DNA of 6,321 nt from Prolixibacteraceae bacterium (GCA_014380255.1 JACMKG010000347.1:1-6321); one strand, 5' to 3'. Positions 1 to 6,321 are shown, numbered from the stretch's first letter. Program-made: numbers and translations. The notes: generated by a model not told the origin, from the letters alone.

Positions 1-1406
1 ACATCCTTTACCTCGAAACCCATTTGCAAAGGCAAAAGGCCGGTAAGCAATGCTTTTTCGAATTCAGCTTTTTTTAATCCTTCCATGCGTACGGCTGTGG
101 ATTGACCAAAGCGATTGCCCCATAGTTTTTGCCCTGTTTCAAGCGAAATAAAGGCTTTGGGAGTTCCTTTCAATGCTTTCCAATAGTCTTCATCTTTGGG
201 CCTTATTTGCTTTAAATCAACAGGCACTCCTGTTTTCCAGTCACGGCAATTACCAGCATCCGATAGCCCGGGAATTACGGGCATCAGGTTCTGATCAGCC
301 AATAGCCCTTCCTGCCTGTAAATCTGTTCTACAAAAAATAAAGTATCTTTCTGGATTAGGCGACGCAATGGGCCAACCTCAAAATAAGAAAGCTTAACTG
401 TATCTTTTTCTTTTACCTTCAGATCATCGGCCAGCCATTCGCTGATAGCCATTTGCTGCCCGTTTAACGATTCATCGGTGGAAACGAATGAATAAGGAGT
501 CTTTTGCCCGTTGGCTGAAAAATCGTTGATGAAATAAGTAAATACGGTGCGTGATTCAGGTAGGAGGGTTGTACAGAACTGTTCTACGGCCGGTTCTACA
601 AATACCCGGTCAGAAATGACCTCTGTATAATTCAGCTCCCTGTTTTCTCTCACCTCCAAATTAACATCTTCCAGAGTCCAGTTATTTTGCAGACTGCCAA
701 TCAGATCAGCATCTGTGGTTCCTTCTGCAACAAGCAATACATTGGCTTTTTGCTGAAGTTCCATTTGCTGGTTTAGCCAGTCCAGATTCAGAAAAACATT
801 GCGTGGAGCTGACTGTATGTTCTGAAGATTGAAATTACCCGTTTGTTCAGGTTTTAGGATGCGTGCCACAGTAACCCTGAATGATAGAGTGGCTTCTTTC
901 TCAGCTACAAAAGGCGTATTGGCAGGAAAGGTATTGAGTTTATTAACCCGAAGCAGGAATTCATCCCCTTCTTTCAGTCCGGACAGTTCTGCCAGATTCT
1001 CATTAATTGCCACTTCATTACCATTCAGCATAAAAGATTCAGGATCATGGGCAAATTGACCAAAAGTAGAATCAATGCCCCAAATGGCCATTTGATTGAT
1101 CCGAAGTTCGCCGCCATCAATGACTGCAAATCCATTGGCACGAAGCAACGCTGATGTCTGTATCCCTGTCTTTTCAGTCATCTCTTTAGCAAGCTGTTGA
1201 CGGAACAGGCGTTCTCCGGCTGTAACTACATGCGAGGTATTTCCCAGGCGCTGAACACTGATCTGTTGCAAACTGTACTTTACAGAATCACCGATAATCA
1301 AGGCCCCTACAATAATAGCGGTGCTTAAAGCGATTCCAAGTACAATCGTAAAATTGAGCTTGCGGTAAAACCAGATGGATTTTAATATCAGTTTAGAGAA
1401 AGACAT
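1..1406 (-). CDS. ABC transporter permease, FtsX/MacB-like, large ectodomain (3' end outside window)
   Basis: This is the N-terminal 468 residues of an inner-membrane ABC permease; the frame stays open to the left edge, so the C-terminal part is missing. The start at 1406 is fixed: it is the only ATG after an in-frame TGA at 1452-1454. A short cytoplasmic stretch is followed by one clear membrane helix at about residues 18-38, ending in GALIIGDSV, a signature of long MacB_PCD/FtsX permeases. Everything from about residue 42 to 468 is hydrophilic and has no second helix, so the ectodomain exceeds 425 residues, well above LolC/LolE/MacB (a little over 200). From memory of the family, full-length members are about 1,000 residues or more. 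Residues 386-440 form a block (CRDWK, KDEDYW, GTPKAF, LWGNRFG) that I associate with this large-permease family. It lies 72 bases downstream of the ATPase gene with no convincing promoter between, so the two are probably co-transcribed and work as one complex. The substrate is unknown; lipoprotein or envelope-lipid handling is only an analogy. Confidence 0.88.
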   Translation of the reverse strand, partial: MSFSKLILKSIWFYRKLNFTIVLGIALSTAIIVGALIIGDSVKYSLQQISVQRLGNTSHVVTAGERLFRQQLAKEMTEKTGIQTSALLRANGFAVIDGGELRINQMAIWGIDSTFGQFAHDPESFMLNGNEVAINENLAELSGLKEGDEFLLRVNKLNTFPANTPFVAEKEATLSFRVTVARILKPEQTGNFNLQNIQSAPRNVFLNLDWLNQQMELQQKANVLLVAEGTTDADLIGSLQNNWTLEDVNLEVRENRELNYTEVISDRVFVEPAVEQFCTTLLPESRTVFTYFINDFSANGQKTPYSFVSTDESLNGQQMAISEWLADDLKVKEKDTVKLSYFEVGPLRRLIQKDTLFFVEQIYRQEGLLADQNLMPVIPGLSDAGNCRDWKTGVPVDLKQIRPKDEDYWKALKGTPKAFISLETGQKLWGNRFGQSTAVRMEGLKKAEFEKALLTGLLPLQMGFEVKD

Positions 1407-1478
1407 GCAGCGAAAATTGAATATAAATGTTGTTTGATAGTAAATTAAAATTCAGTCATGATGAAATAGAAGTTGATC

Positions 1479-2165
1479 TTACTTTGGCACCGGGATTAAT
1501 TTTCCATCCACCAACGAATAAATGCGATTCATTTTATGTGCCACCTGCATAGAGTGAGTAACCACAATAAGGGTAACTCCTTCTTCTTTATTTAGTTCAA
1601 CCAACAGGTCGGTCAGGTTATATGCGGATTGATGATCAAGTGCACCGGTTGGTTCGTCAGCCAGAATGAATCCAGGCTTGTTGATCAGCGCCCGTGCAAC
1701 AGCCGTGCGCTGACATTCCCCGCCCGACAACTGGGTGGGGCTTTGGTGTGAAACTCCGGCCAGGCCCATTCTTGAAATCAGGTGCTGAGCGCGCTCAAAG
1801 GTTTCCTTGCCCTGAAGTTTCTTATGGGTAAGCGTTGGCAAAAGCACATTTTCAAGCAACGTGAGTTGGGGCAACAGATGATGCATCTGAAAAACAAACC
1901 CGATCTTTTCATTTCTAAACCTGGCAAGCTCCTGATCAGACAATAGCGACAAATCCTGGTTGTCAAAGTACATTTTACCCGAATCAGGCCTGTCAAGGGT
2001 TCCTATCATGTTCAGTAAAGTGGTCTTGCCCGAGCCGGATGGCCCTACAATGGCTATGCTGTCACCCGTATTAACTTCCATGTCTAGTTGATCAAGTATA
2101 ACCCGTGCTGAAGAAGTATTTCCAGAGTAATAGGATTTAGTCAGTTGGTTTAGTTTAAGTTGCAT
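1479..2165 (-). CDS. ABC transporter ATP-binding protein, LolD/MacB type
   Basis: A complete 228-residue nucleotide-binding subunit of the usual LolD/MacB length. Visible motifs in order: Walker A GPSGSGKTT at 41-49; the LDRPDSG segment at 58-64 typical of the LolD/MacB/FtsE group; Q-loop Gln93 in FVFQMHHLLPQLT; ABC signature LSGGECQR at 146-153; Walker B FILADEP at 166-172 with catalytic Glu171; the TGALD D-loop at 173-177; and switch His204 in VVTHS. All residues needed for ATP hydrolysis are present. The only oddity is Cys151 in the signature, where Gln or Arg is usual. It should act at the cytoplasmic face as a dimer driving the permease encoded just downstream; such pairs act as mechanical transmitters or extractors rather than importers. 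The N-terminal LTKSY segment supports the chosen ATG. I do not assign lolD because the partner permease is not an ordinary LolC/LolE. Confidence 0.95.
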   Translation of the reverse strand: MQLKLNQLTKSYYSGNTSSARVILDQLDMEVNTGDSIAIVGPSGSGKTTLLNMIGTLDRPDSGKMYFDNQDLSLLSDQELARFRNEKIGFVFQMHHLLPQLTLLENVLLPTLTHKKLQGKETFERAQHLISRMGLAGVSHQSPTQLSGGECQRTAVARALINKPGFILADEPTGALDHQSAYNLTDLLVELNKEEGVTLIVVTHSMQVAHKMNRIYSLVDGKLIPVPK

Positions 2166-2176
2166 TCTTTAATTTA

Positions 2177-2210
2177 TAAAGGTATTTAATCGCATAAATT
2201 AGTAAACAAA
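2177..2210 (-). promoter_or_regulatory. Candidate Bacteroidota-type promoter for the ABC genes
   Basis: On the minus strand TTTG (2210-2207) is followed after 22 bases by TACCTTTA (2184-2177), which matches the -7 consensus TAnnTTTG except at the last base. A start site about five bases further would leave a leader of only about six bases before the ATG at 2165, so the mRNA could be nearly leaderless. The bases just before the ATG (TTAAAGA) are A-rich and lack a strong Shine-Dalgarno. The region is AT-rich, so a chance match is possible, and read-through from the glycosyltransferase gene remains an alternative. Confidence 0.35.
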
Positions 2211-2238
2211 ACGATCGTGTGAAGAGACTCGAAAGTTC

Positions 2239-3540
2239 TTACAGAGTTTTTATGGGTTGTCGAACATTCTCGTAAATTGCTACCATCTTTTTAGCCTGGG
2301 AATGAATATCAAAATGTTGCTTCACTCCCGATCGTGCTGCTTCACTTAACTGCTGCAATTTTTCCTTATCCAATATCAGGGAAGCCAGTGCCTCGGCCAG
2401 TTGTCTGGGGTCATTGGGTGAATAAATAGTTCCGCCGCCACTGGTTTTTATGACCTCAGGAAATGCACCCAAAGCAGGTTGTACCATCGGAATACCTGAA
2501 GCCATTGCTTCTATCTGGTACAGCCCGAATGCTTCACCATTCAGCACCGGTACTGAGATCAGCCTGACGGAGTCAAAGAATTTCTGACGTTCCTCGCCTT
2601 CAAACTCTTCAGCCCAGAATACATCATTTGTCATGCCGGCTTTCGATATTTTCTGCTTCTGTTCTTTGATGAAAGGAGCATCATCGGCTGTCTTGCCTCC
2701 TGTAATTTTAAGTTTGACCGAACTAAACCGGGCATTTTCTCTAAGCAGGATAAACGCATCGACCAGTACAGCCAGCCCGTTTTCTTCACACATGCGTGAG
2801 AGATATCCAATAACAGGCTCTTTATGGGTGATATTCTTCGGGGAGTAATCGGCCGCATCAACACCCAGGTAGACCGTGTGCATATTCTCTTTGCTGATGG
2901 TCATCTTGTTGTGAATTTCTGCCCCGTAATAGTCGCTTACAGAAATAAAGGCATCGACATCCTCACCACGCCTGCTCATAAGGTCCCACACTTCTTTTCG
3001 ATATTTATCGGGCATCGCATCCACCCAAACATCCTCATCCTGAAGCGAACAGACCACGGGTATGTTCATCCGCTTTTTAATTTGCCGGGCAAGTCCGAGC
3101 AGTAAGGCATTGGATAAGTGCACCACATCCGGCTTGGCTTCATCTGCCAGCCAATCCACCAACCGGTCGAGTTCTGCCTTTTGGCCTCCATCTTCACCCA
3201 GCAACATGGAAATAGTCATCTTTTCCAACCCACTGGCACGTGTTGACCCGGCTTTACGGGCAGCCATGTTAAGGACACTTTTCGAATCCAGGGCATGCTC
3301 TACAAAGGCCGGTAAATGCCGAAAAACCGGGAATTGCTGTTTTAGATACAGGTTTACAGCCCCATAAAACACAGGCACTTCATCCAGATCATGCCCGTCA
3401 TCGAAAATAGGCAGATACAAGGGTACCTTGATTACCTGATGCCCCAAATCTTTCAATGCTTTTAGGTATTTGCTGTCACGCAGGCAGTTACCGCAGTAAA
3501 AGCTGCCTCCAGAACCGGGAATGATGTGTGCGATCTTCAT
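2239..3540 (-). CDS. Glycosyltransferase family 4 (GT-B fold)
   Basis: A complete 433-residue cytoplasmic or membrane-associated glycosyltransferase that should move a sugar from a nucleotide-sugar donor to an unknown acceptor with retention of configuration. The N-terminal Rossmann domain (about 1-235) opens with MKIAHIIPGSGGSFYCGNC and contains HLSNALLLGLA (141-151) and SLQDEDVW (165-172), conserved-looking acceptor-side segments. The C-terminal donor domain (about 240-425) begins IGYLSRM (244-250), has the SGGGTIY loop (367-373), and holds the GT4 EX7E motif with Glu336 and Glu344 in GEAFGLYQIEAMASG. The Cys16-x2-Cys19 pair beside the glycine-rich loop is unusual for generic GT4 enzymes. 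There is no signal peptide or membrane segment. It starts 48 bases after the propeller gene with no visible promoter, so it is probably in the same transcript. Sugar and acceptor cannot be deduced. Confidence 0.92.
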   Translation of the reverse strand: MKIAHIIPGSGGSFYCGNCLRDSKYLKALKDLGHQVIKVPLYLPIFDDGHDLDEVPVFYGAVNLYLKQQFPVFRHLPAFVEHALDSKSVLNMAARKAGSTRASGLEKMTISMLLGEDGGQKAELDRLVDWLADEAKPDVVHLSNALLLGLARQIKKRMNIPVVCSLQDEDVWVDAMPDKYRKEVWDLMSRRGEDVDAFISVSDYYGAEIHNKMTISKENMHTVYLGVDAADYSPKNITHKEPVIGYLSRMCEENGLAVLVDAFILLRENARFSSVKLKITGGKTADDAPFIKEQKQKISKAGMTNDVFWAEEFEGEERQKFFDSVRLISVPVLNGEAFGLYQIEAMASGIPMVQPALGAFPEVIKTSGGGTIYSPNDPRQLAEALASLILDKEKLQQLSEAARSGVKQHFDIHSQAKKMVAIYENVRQPIKTL

Positions 3541-3588
3541 AATCGGTGAATTAGTTGAATGACTGTATGTATCGTATTCCAGGCAGGC

Positions 3589-4692
3589 TTATCCAAATAT
3601 ATAAATCCTCCCGTCACCTGCACCTACTACTATCTTTCCTGAAACCACTGCGGGACTGCCAATAACCGGGCTTCCCAATTCGTATTTCCAAAGCTCTTTA
3701 CCTGTCTTCAGGTCATGAATATACAACATTCCATCCATTGTGCCGGTAACTACTTTACCAGAGGCAATGACGGAGGATGATTCTACACGGTTACTGGCTT
3801 TTATCTTCCAAACCACCTTTCCCGAGCTTTTATCAAAACAGTAGATAAACCTGTCCTGATTTCCGATTACGATCAAGTTGCCACTTAAGGAAGGTGAAGC
3901 GATAAATGGCAAGTTCTTCTCTGGATCATCATAGGTCCATACCACTTTTCCTGCTTCCAAATCGATGCAGAAAAAACGGCCTTCGTAATCACCCACGTAG
4001 GCATGTTTCCCATTAATCACGGGTGATGAGGCTACATAGGTATCCAGTTTAATTTTTCTGGAAGCTTTGCCTGTTTCAATATTTACCAGGTGAATGAATC
4101 CGTCACAGCCTCCAAATACGGCATTTTTACCATAGATGGCCGGCGCTCCGTTTATATAATTATCTGATTCATATTGCCATACGCTATCACCCTTGGCAAA
4201 GCCTACCGCATGCAGGTTATAGTCGTAACTTCCCACTACCAGGCGGATTTGATTGCCAACCTTCAGCCAGTTGGCCGAACCCATGATCTGATTATCTGTC
4301 TTGTATTTCCATAGCTGTTTGCCTGTTTTCTCATCCAGGCTGAAAAACATGCCATCCAGAGAGCCAAACACCACCGATCCATCCAAAAACAGGGCAGGAG
4401 CTTCTATGGCATTACCCGAATCAAATTTCCATTTTTGTTTTCCATCCAACCCAATGGCGTACATGCTGCCATCGGTCGATCCGCAGAAAATGGTTTGCCC
4501 AGATACAACGGGAGATGCTTTAATGTCGTCGCCAGTCTGAAAGGAGGAGAGCAATTTGGGTTTCTCAGGAATGGTGGAAGAGGTAGTTCCCGATAGTTGC
4601 TGATTACCCCTGAATATGGGCCAGGACTGCTGGGCCGAAACAACGCTTAGTTGAATAAACGCGAGTAATACTATAAAGAGGATTGTTTTCAT
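3589..4692 (-). CDS. Secreted PQQ-like beta-propeller repeat protein
   Basis: A complete 367-residue exported protein. Residues 1-20 form a signal peptide (Lys2, hydrophobic core ILFIVLLAFIQLSVV, cleavage probably after VSA and before QQSW). There is no lipobox Cys, so it is not an obvious lipoprotein. The mature protein starts WPIFRGNQQLSG, a common opening of PQQ-like propeller proteins. Eight repeats of about 40 residues follow, each with a strand ending in a G-x-x-D/E-like turn (near residues 71, 110, 154, 194, 234, 277, 317, 357); most then have TGK..W. The outer-strand Trp is seen at 88, 128, 172, 252, 295 and 335, is absent from the fourth repeat (RKIKL), and may be supplied for the last blade by Trp24. 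This predicts an eight-bladed propeller. The fold resembles BamB and quinoprotein dehydrogenases, but I see no evidence for PQQ binding or catalysis; a scaffold or binding role is as likely. Its ATG overlaps the stop of the flavoprotein gene. Confidence 0.9.
   Translation of the reverse strand: MKTILFIVLLAFIQLSVVSAQQSWPIFRGNQQLSGTTSSTIPEKPKLLSSFQTGDDIKASPVVSGQTIFCGSTDGSMYAIGLDGKQKWKFDSGNAIEAPALFLDGSVVFGSLDGMFFSLDEKTGKQLWKYKTDNQIMGSANWLKVGNQIRLVVGSYDYNLHAVGFAKGDSVWQYESDNYINGAPAIYGKNAVFGGCDGFIHLVNIETGKASRKIKLDTYVASSPVINGKHAYVGDYEGRFFCIDLEAGKVVWTYDDPEKNLPFIASPSLSGNLIVIGNQDRFIYCFDKSSGKVVWKIKASNRVESSSVIASGKVVTGTMDGMLYIHDLKTGKELWKYELGSPVIGSPAVVSGKIVVGAGDGRIYIFG
4689..4692 (-). other. ATGA stop-start overlap coupling two genes
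   Basis: The TGA stop of the flavoprotein gene (4691-4689) shares bases with the ATG of the propeller gene (4692-4690). This 4-base overlap implies one transcript and likely translational coupling by ribosome re-initiation. The sequence before it (AAAGAAGAACAACT) is purine-rich but has no canonical Shine-Dalgarno, which fits a coupled start. Confidence 0.9.
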
Positions 4693-6251
4693 AGTTGTTC
4701 TTCTTTACCAAACATTGCCAAAGCGCCGGTTGGACAAGCTTCCGCTACTATTGAAGCTGTTTTTTCAAGTCCTTTCTGAACGCTTTCATTAAATGGAACG
4801 CCTACCTTTACATCGAATCCGCGCCCGATGAACGTAAATCCGAATTCCTCCTGGTGTAGCCTCGTTAGCCGTACGCAAATGCCACATTTAATGCATTTGG
4901 AGGGTTCATAAACAATCCCTTCACGGTGGATAAACTTCTCTACATTTTGGCGTTCATCGCTCTGGAATCGCTTCTGAACGGCATGAAAGCGGTTGGACAG
5001 ATCGCGTAAAACGCAGGATTCCGGATTGCGGCAATCGCAATGCATGCAACGTCTGGCTTCCTGCATGGCAGCCTCGCGGCTAAAGCCTTCTTTACCTGCC
5101 TTTTGACGCGGTGAGGTTTCAGAATCCTTTTGGTATTGAATAAATTCTATTTCACCCAAGCGGCCGAACTTTGAATTAAACCGCTCGGGATATCCTTCCA
5201 CTTTGGCCGTTTTAAAATAGCTGTCAATCACCGAGGCTACTTCTTTTCCCTGACCTACCGAACGCACGGCCAGTTTGGATGCACGGAGTGAATTCCCGAT
5301 AGCAAACACGTTGAGAGAAGAGGTCTGATAGCTTGATTTGTCGGCTATAATGCCGGTTTTAGCCTTTTTTAAGCCAAAAGCAGGGTTTTCATCTTCTACA
5401 GTTCCCGAAGCCACTACAACGGCATCAAATTCGTTTTGCAGAGAAGAAAACCGCTCCTGATCAATCGTTTCATTCATTCTCAGCTGAACTCCCGTGGCAA
5501 GTATGCGCTCAACTTCCATCGTAATGACTTCAGCAGGCAAAATTTCCTGATTTATCTGGAGTAACTCTCCTCCGGGATTTTTATTTTTATCAAAAATAAC
5601 TGCCTGGTGACCTTTCAGTTGAAGATAATAAGCTGAAGCCAACCCGGCCGGGCCTGCGCCAATGACCGCTACTTTTTTTCCTGATAACGGTTCTGCATGA
5701 GGCTTATATTGTGAATTACTGGCCAGATCATCATCACCGGCTGATCTTTTCAGCAGGCAGATGGAAACAGCCTCGTCCACTTGTTTTCTGCGGCAGCCGG
5801 CCTCACAAGGGGCCGGGCAGATTCTTCCCAGAATGGATGGAAGGGCAATATCCCGTTTTACTACTTCCAGTGCTTTGGCAAAGTCACCTTTGGCAATCAG
5901 GCGGTTCATCAACGGAATGTTCATATGGGCCGGGCAAACCAGCTGACAGGGAGCCTCACAGTCGCCCACATGTTCACTGAGCAACAGTTCAAGAGCGACC
6001 CTTCGTGATTCAATGGTTTCCTCATCATTCGAGATAATAACCTGGCCATCAAAGGCCGGGGTGGAGCAGGAAGCAAAAAAACGTCCGTTTTTAGCATCCT
6101 TTACCAGGCAAACCATGCAGGAGGTAAAATGACCAGTTCCTTCCAAATAGCACATGGTGGGAATATCAATGCCAATGGAATGAGCCGCCTGCCAAACGCT
6201 TGTTCCATCCTCAACTTCCACCGTTCGGTTATCTATCGTTAGTTTTATCAT
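4689..6251 (-). CDS. Iron-sulfur flavoprotein: NuoG/HoxU-like ends around a GltD-like FAD core
   Basis: A complete 520-residue cytoplasmic redox protein without signal peptide or membrane helix. Domains in order: a NuoG/HoxU-type [2Fe-2S] ferredoxin (1-75; Cys34, 45, 48, 62, spacing C-x10-C-x2-C-x13-C); a His94-x3-Cys98 junction leading into a GltD/dihydropyrimidine-dehydrogenase-like [4Fe-4S] domain (Cys98, 102, 106, 145, 149, 153); an FAD-binding Rossmann segment (193-230, GAGPAG at 198-203, then PGGEL); the ASG segment (281-283); and the second FAD segment NVFAIGN (314-320). The roughly 150-residue NAD(P)H-binding domain that GltD carries between the last two is absent. A Cys-rich knot (402, 405, 407, 413) and a C-terminal NuoG-like ferredoxin part (Cys453, 456, 459 with FIGRGFDV, then Cys506 in ACPTGAL) follow, enough for one more [4Fe-4S] cluster. 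It probably relays electrons between partner proteins; substrate and partner are unknown. Databases may label it glutamate synthase small subunit, but no large subunit is seen here. Confidence 0.9.
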   Translation of the reverse strand: MIKLTIDNRTVEVEDGTSVWQAAHSIGIDIPTMCYLEGTGHFTSCMVCLVKDAKNGRFFASCSTPAFDGQVIISNDEETIESRRVALELLLSEHVGDCEAPCQLVCPAHMNIPLMNRLIAKGDFAKALEVVKRDIALPSILGRICPAPCEAGCRRKQVDEAVSICLLKRSAGDDDLASNSQYKPHAEPLSGKKVAVIGAGPAGLASAYYLQLKGHQAVIFDKNKNPGGELLQINQEILPAEVITMEVERILATGVQLRMNETIDQERFSSLQNEFDAVVVASGTVEDENPAFGLKKAKTGIIADKSSYQTSSLNVFAIGNSLRASKLAVRSVGQGKEVASVIDSYFKTAKVEGYPERFNSKFGRLGEIEFIQYQKDSETSPRQKAGKEGFSREAAMQEARRCMHCDCRNPESCVLRDLSNRFHAVQKRFQSDERQNVEKFIHREGIVYEPSKCIKCGICVRLTRLHQEEFGFTFIGRGFDVKVGVPFNESVQKGLEKTASIVAEACPTGALAMFGKEEQL

Positions 6252-6275
6252 CTTTTCAATTCAAAGGAATTCATA

Positions 6276-6304
6276 CAAAAGTAATTAATAAGATCTGTTT
6301 CACA
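6276..6304 (-). promoter_or_regulatory. Bacteroidota-type promoter upstream of the flavoprotein gene
   Basis: On the minus strand TACTTTTG (6283-6276) is a perfect match to the -7 consensus TAnnTTTG. Seventeen bases upstream lies TGTG (6304-6301), a three-of-four match to the -33 TTTG. Transcription would begin near 6271, leaving a leader of about 20 bases that ends TTGAAAAG before the ATG at 6251. This suggests the flavoprotein gene is the first of its operon. The -33 match is the weaker half. Confidence 0.55.
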
Positions 6305-6308
6305 GTGA
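6300..6308. promoter_or_regulatory. Small palindrome over the -33 element, possible operator
   Basis: TCACAGTGA is a perfect odd-length palindrome (TCAC, central base, GTGA) that covers the proposed -33 element. An overlapping inverted repeat, CTGT-TTC-ACAG, lies at 6295-6305. Its position would suit a repressor or activator half-site, but nine bases can arise by chance. Confidence 0.2.
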
Positions 6309-6321
6309 TAAAGAGGCAAAA

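Noticed and set aside
173..397. Plus-strand ORF of 74 codons
   Set aside because: It lies antisense to the permease, whose frame is open from 1406 to the left edge and gives a coherent ABC permease; the plus-strand product resembles no known protein.
829..1059. Plus-strand ORF of 76 codons
   Set aside because: Antisense to the permease ectodomain; low-complexity Ser-rich translation, a shadow of the real gene.
1407..1478. Separate promoter for the permease
   Set aside because: The closest matches to TAnnTTTG miss two or more of the six fixed bases and have no -33 partner, so co-transcription with the ATPase gene is simpler.
1707..1730. Cys151 in the ABC signature as a sign of an inactive ATPase
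   Set aside because: The LSGG core, both Walker motifs, catalytic Glu171 and His204 are intact, and this signature position varies in active family members.
2211..2238. Transcription terminator after the glycosyltransferase gene
   Set aside because: The only symmetry is ACGATCGT, which has no loop and cannot form a stable stem; the T run is short.
2633..3367. Three overlapping plus-strand ORFs of 71-101 codons
   Set aside because: All are antisense to the intact glycosyltransferase gene, overlap each other and have no motifs.
3589..4692. PQQ-dependent dehydrogenase
   Set aside because: The protein is far shorter than quinoprotein dehydrogenases (usually over 550 residues), and no vicinal Cys pair or catalytic site is visible; only the repeat type is shared.
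5711..6008. Three overlapping plus-strand ORFs of 61-89 codons
   Set aside because: They are antisense to the cysteine-rich part of the flavoprotein; their Pro/Trp/Gly-rich composition mirrors the opposite-strand codons.

Overview
The window most likely comes from a member of the Bacteroidota. Two upstream regions carry the -7 element typical of that phylum (TAnnTTTG), the starts lack clear Shine-Dalgarno sequences and sit behind A-rich leaders, and base composition is moderate. The proteins (long-ectodomain ABC permease, GT4 glycosyltransferase, exported PQQ-like beta-propeller) fit as well. This is inference from sequence style and families, and no marker gene is present to fix the lineage.

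All five genes lie on the minus strand, so transcription runs from right to left. A likely promoter sits at about 6276-6304. Next come: (1) a 520-aa iron-sulfur flavoprotein that combines a NuoG/HoxU-like [2Fe-2S] N-terminus, a GltD-like [4Fe-4S]/FAD module without its NAD(P)H domain, and a C-terminal NuoG-like ferredoxin segment; (2) a secreted eight-repeat PQQ-like beta-propeller protein, coupled by a 4-base ATGA overlap; (3) a GT4 glycosyltransferase 48 bases further on; (4) after 73 bases holding a second candidate promoter, a LolD/MacB-type ABC ATPase; (5) 72 bases further on, the first 468 residues of a large FtsX/MacB-type permease that runs off the left edge.

Genes 4 and 5 clearly form one ABC system of the export/extraction type, with an unusually large ectodomain and unknown substrate. 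Genes 1 and 2 are coupled, and gene 3 probably shares their transcript. What redox chemistry, an exported propeller and a glycosyltransferase do together cannot be read from the window. The flavoprotein is the most unusual item: it has many iron-sulfur ligands and an FAD site but no visible nucleotide-cofactor domain, so it probably exchanges electrons with a protein partner encoded elsewhere. All gaps between genes are under 80 bases. I saw no tRNA, rRNA, CRISPR, insertion sequence or convincing terminator.
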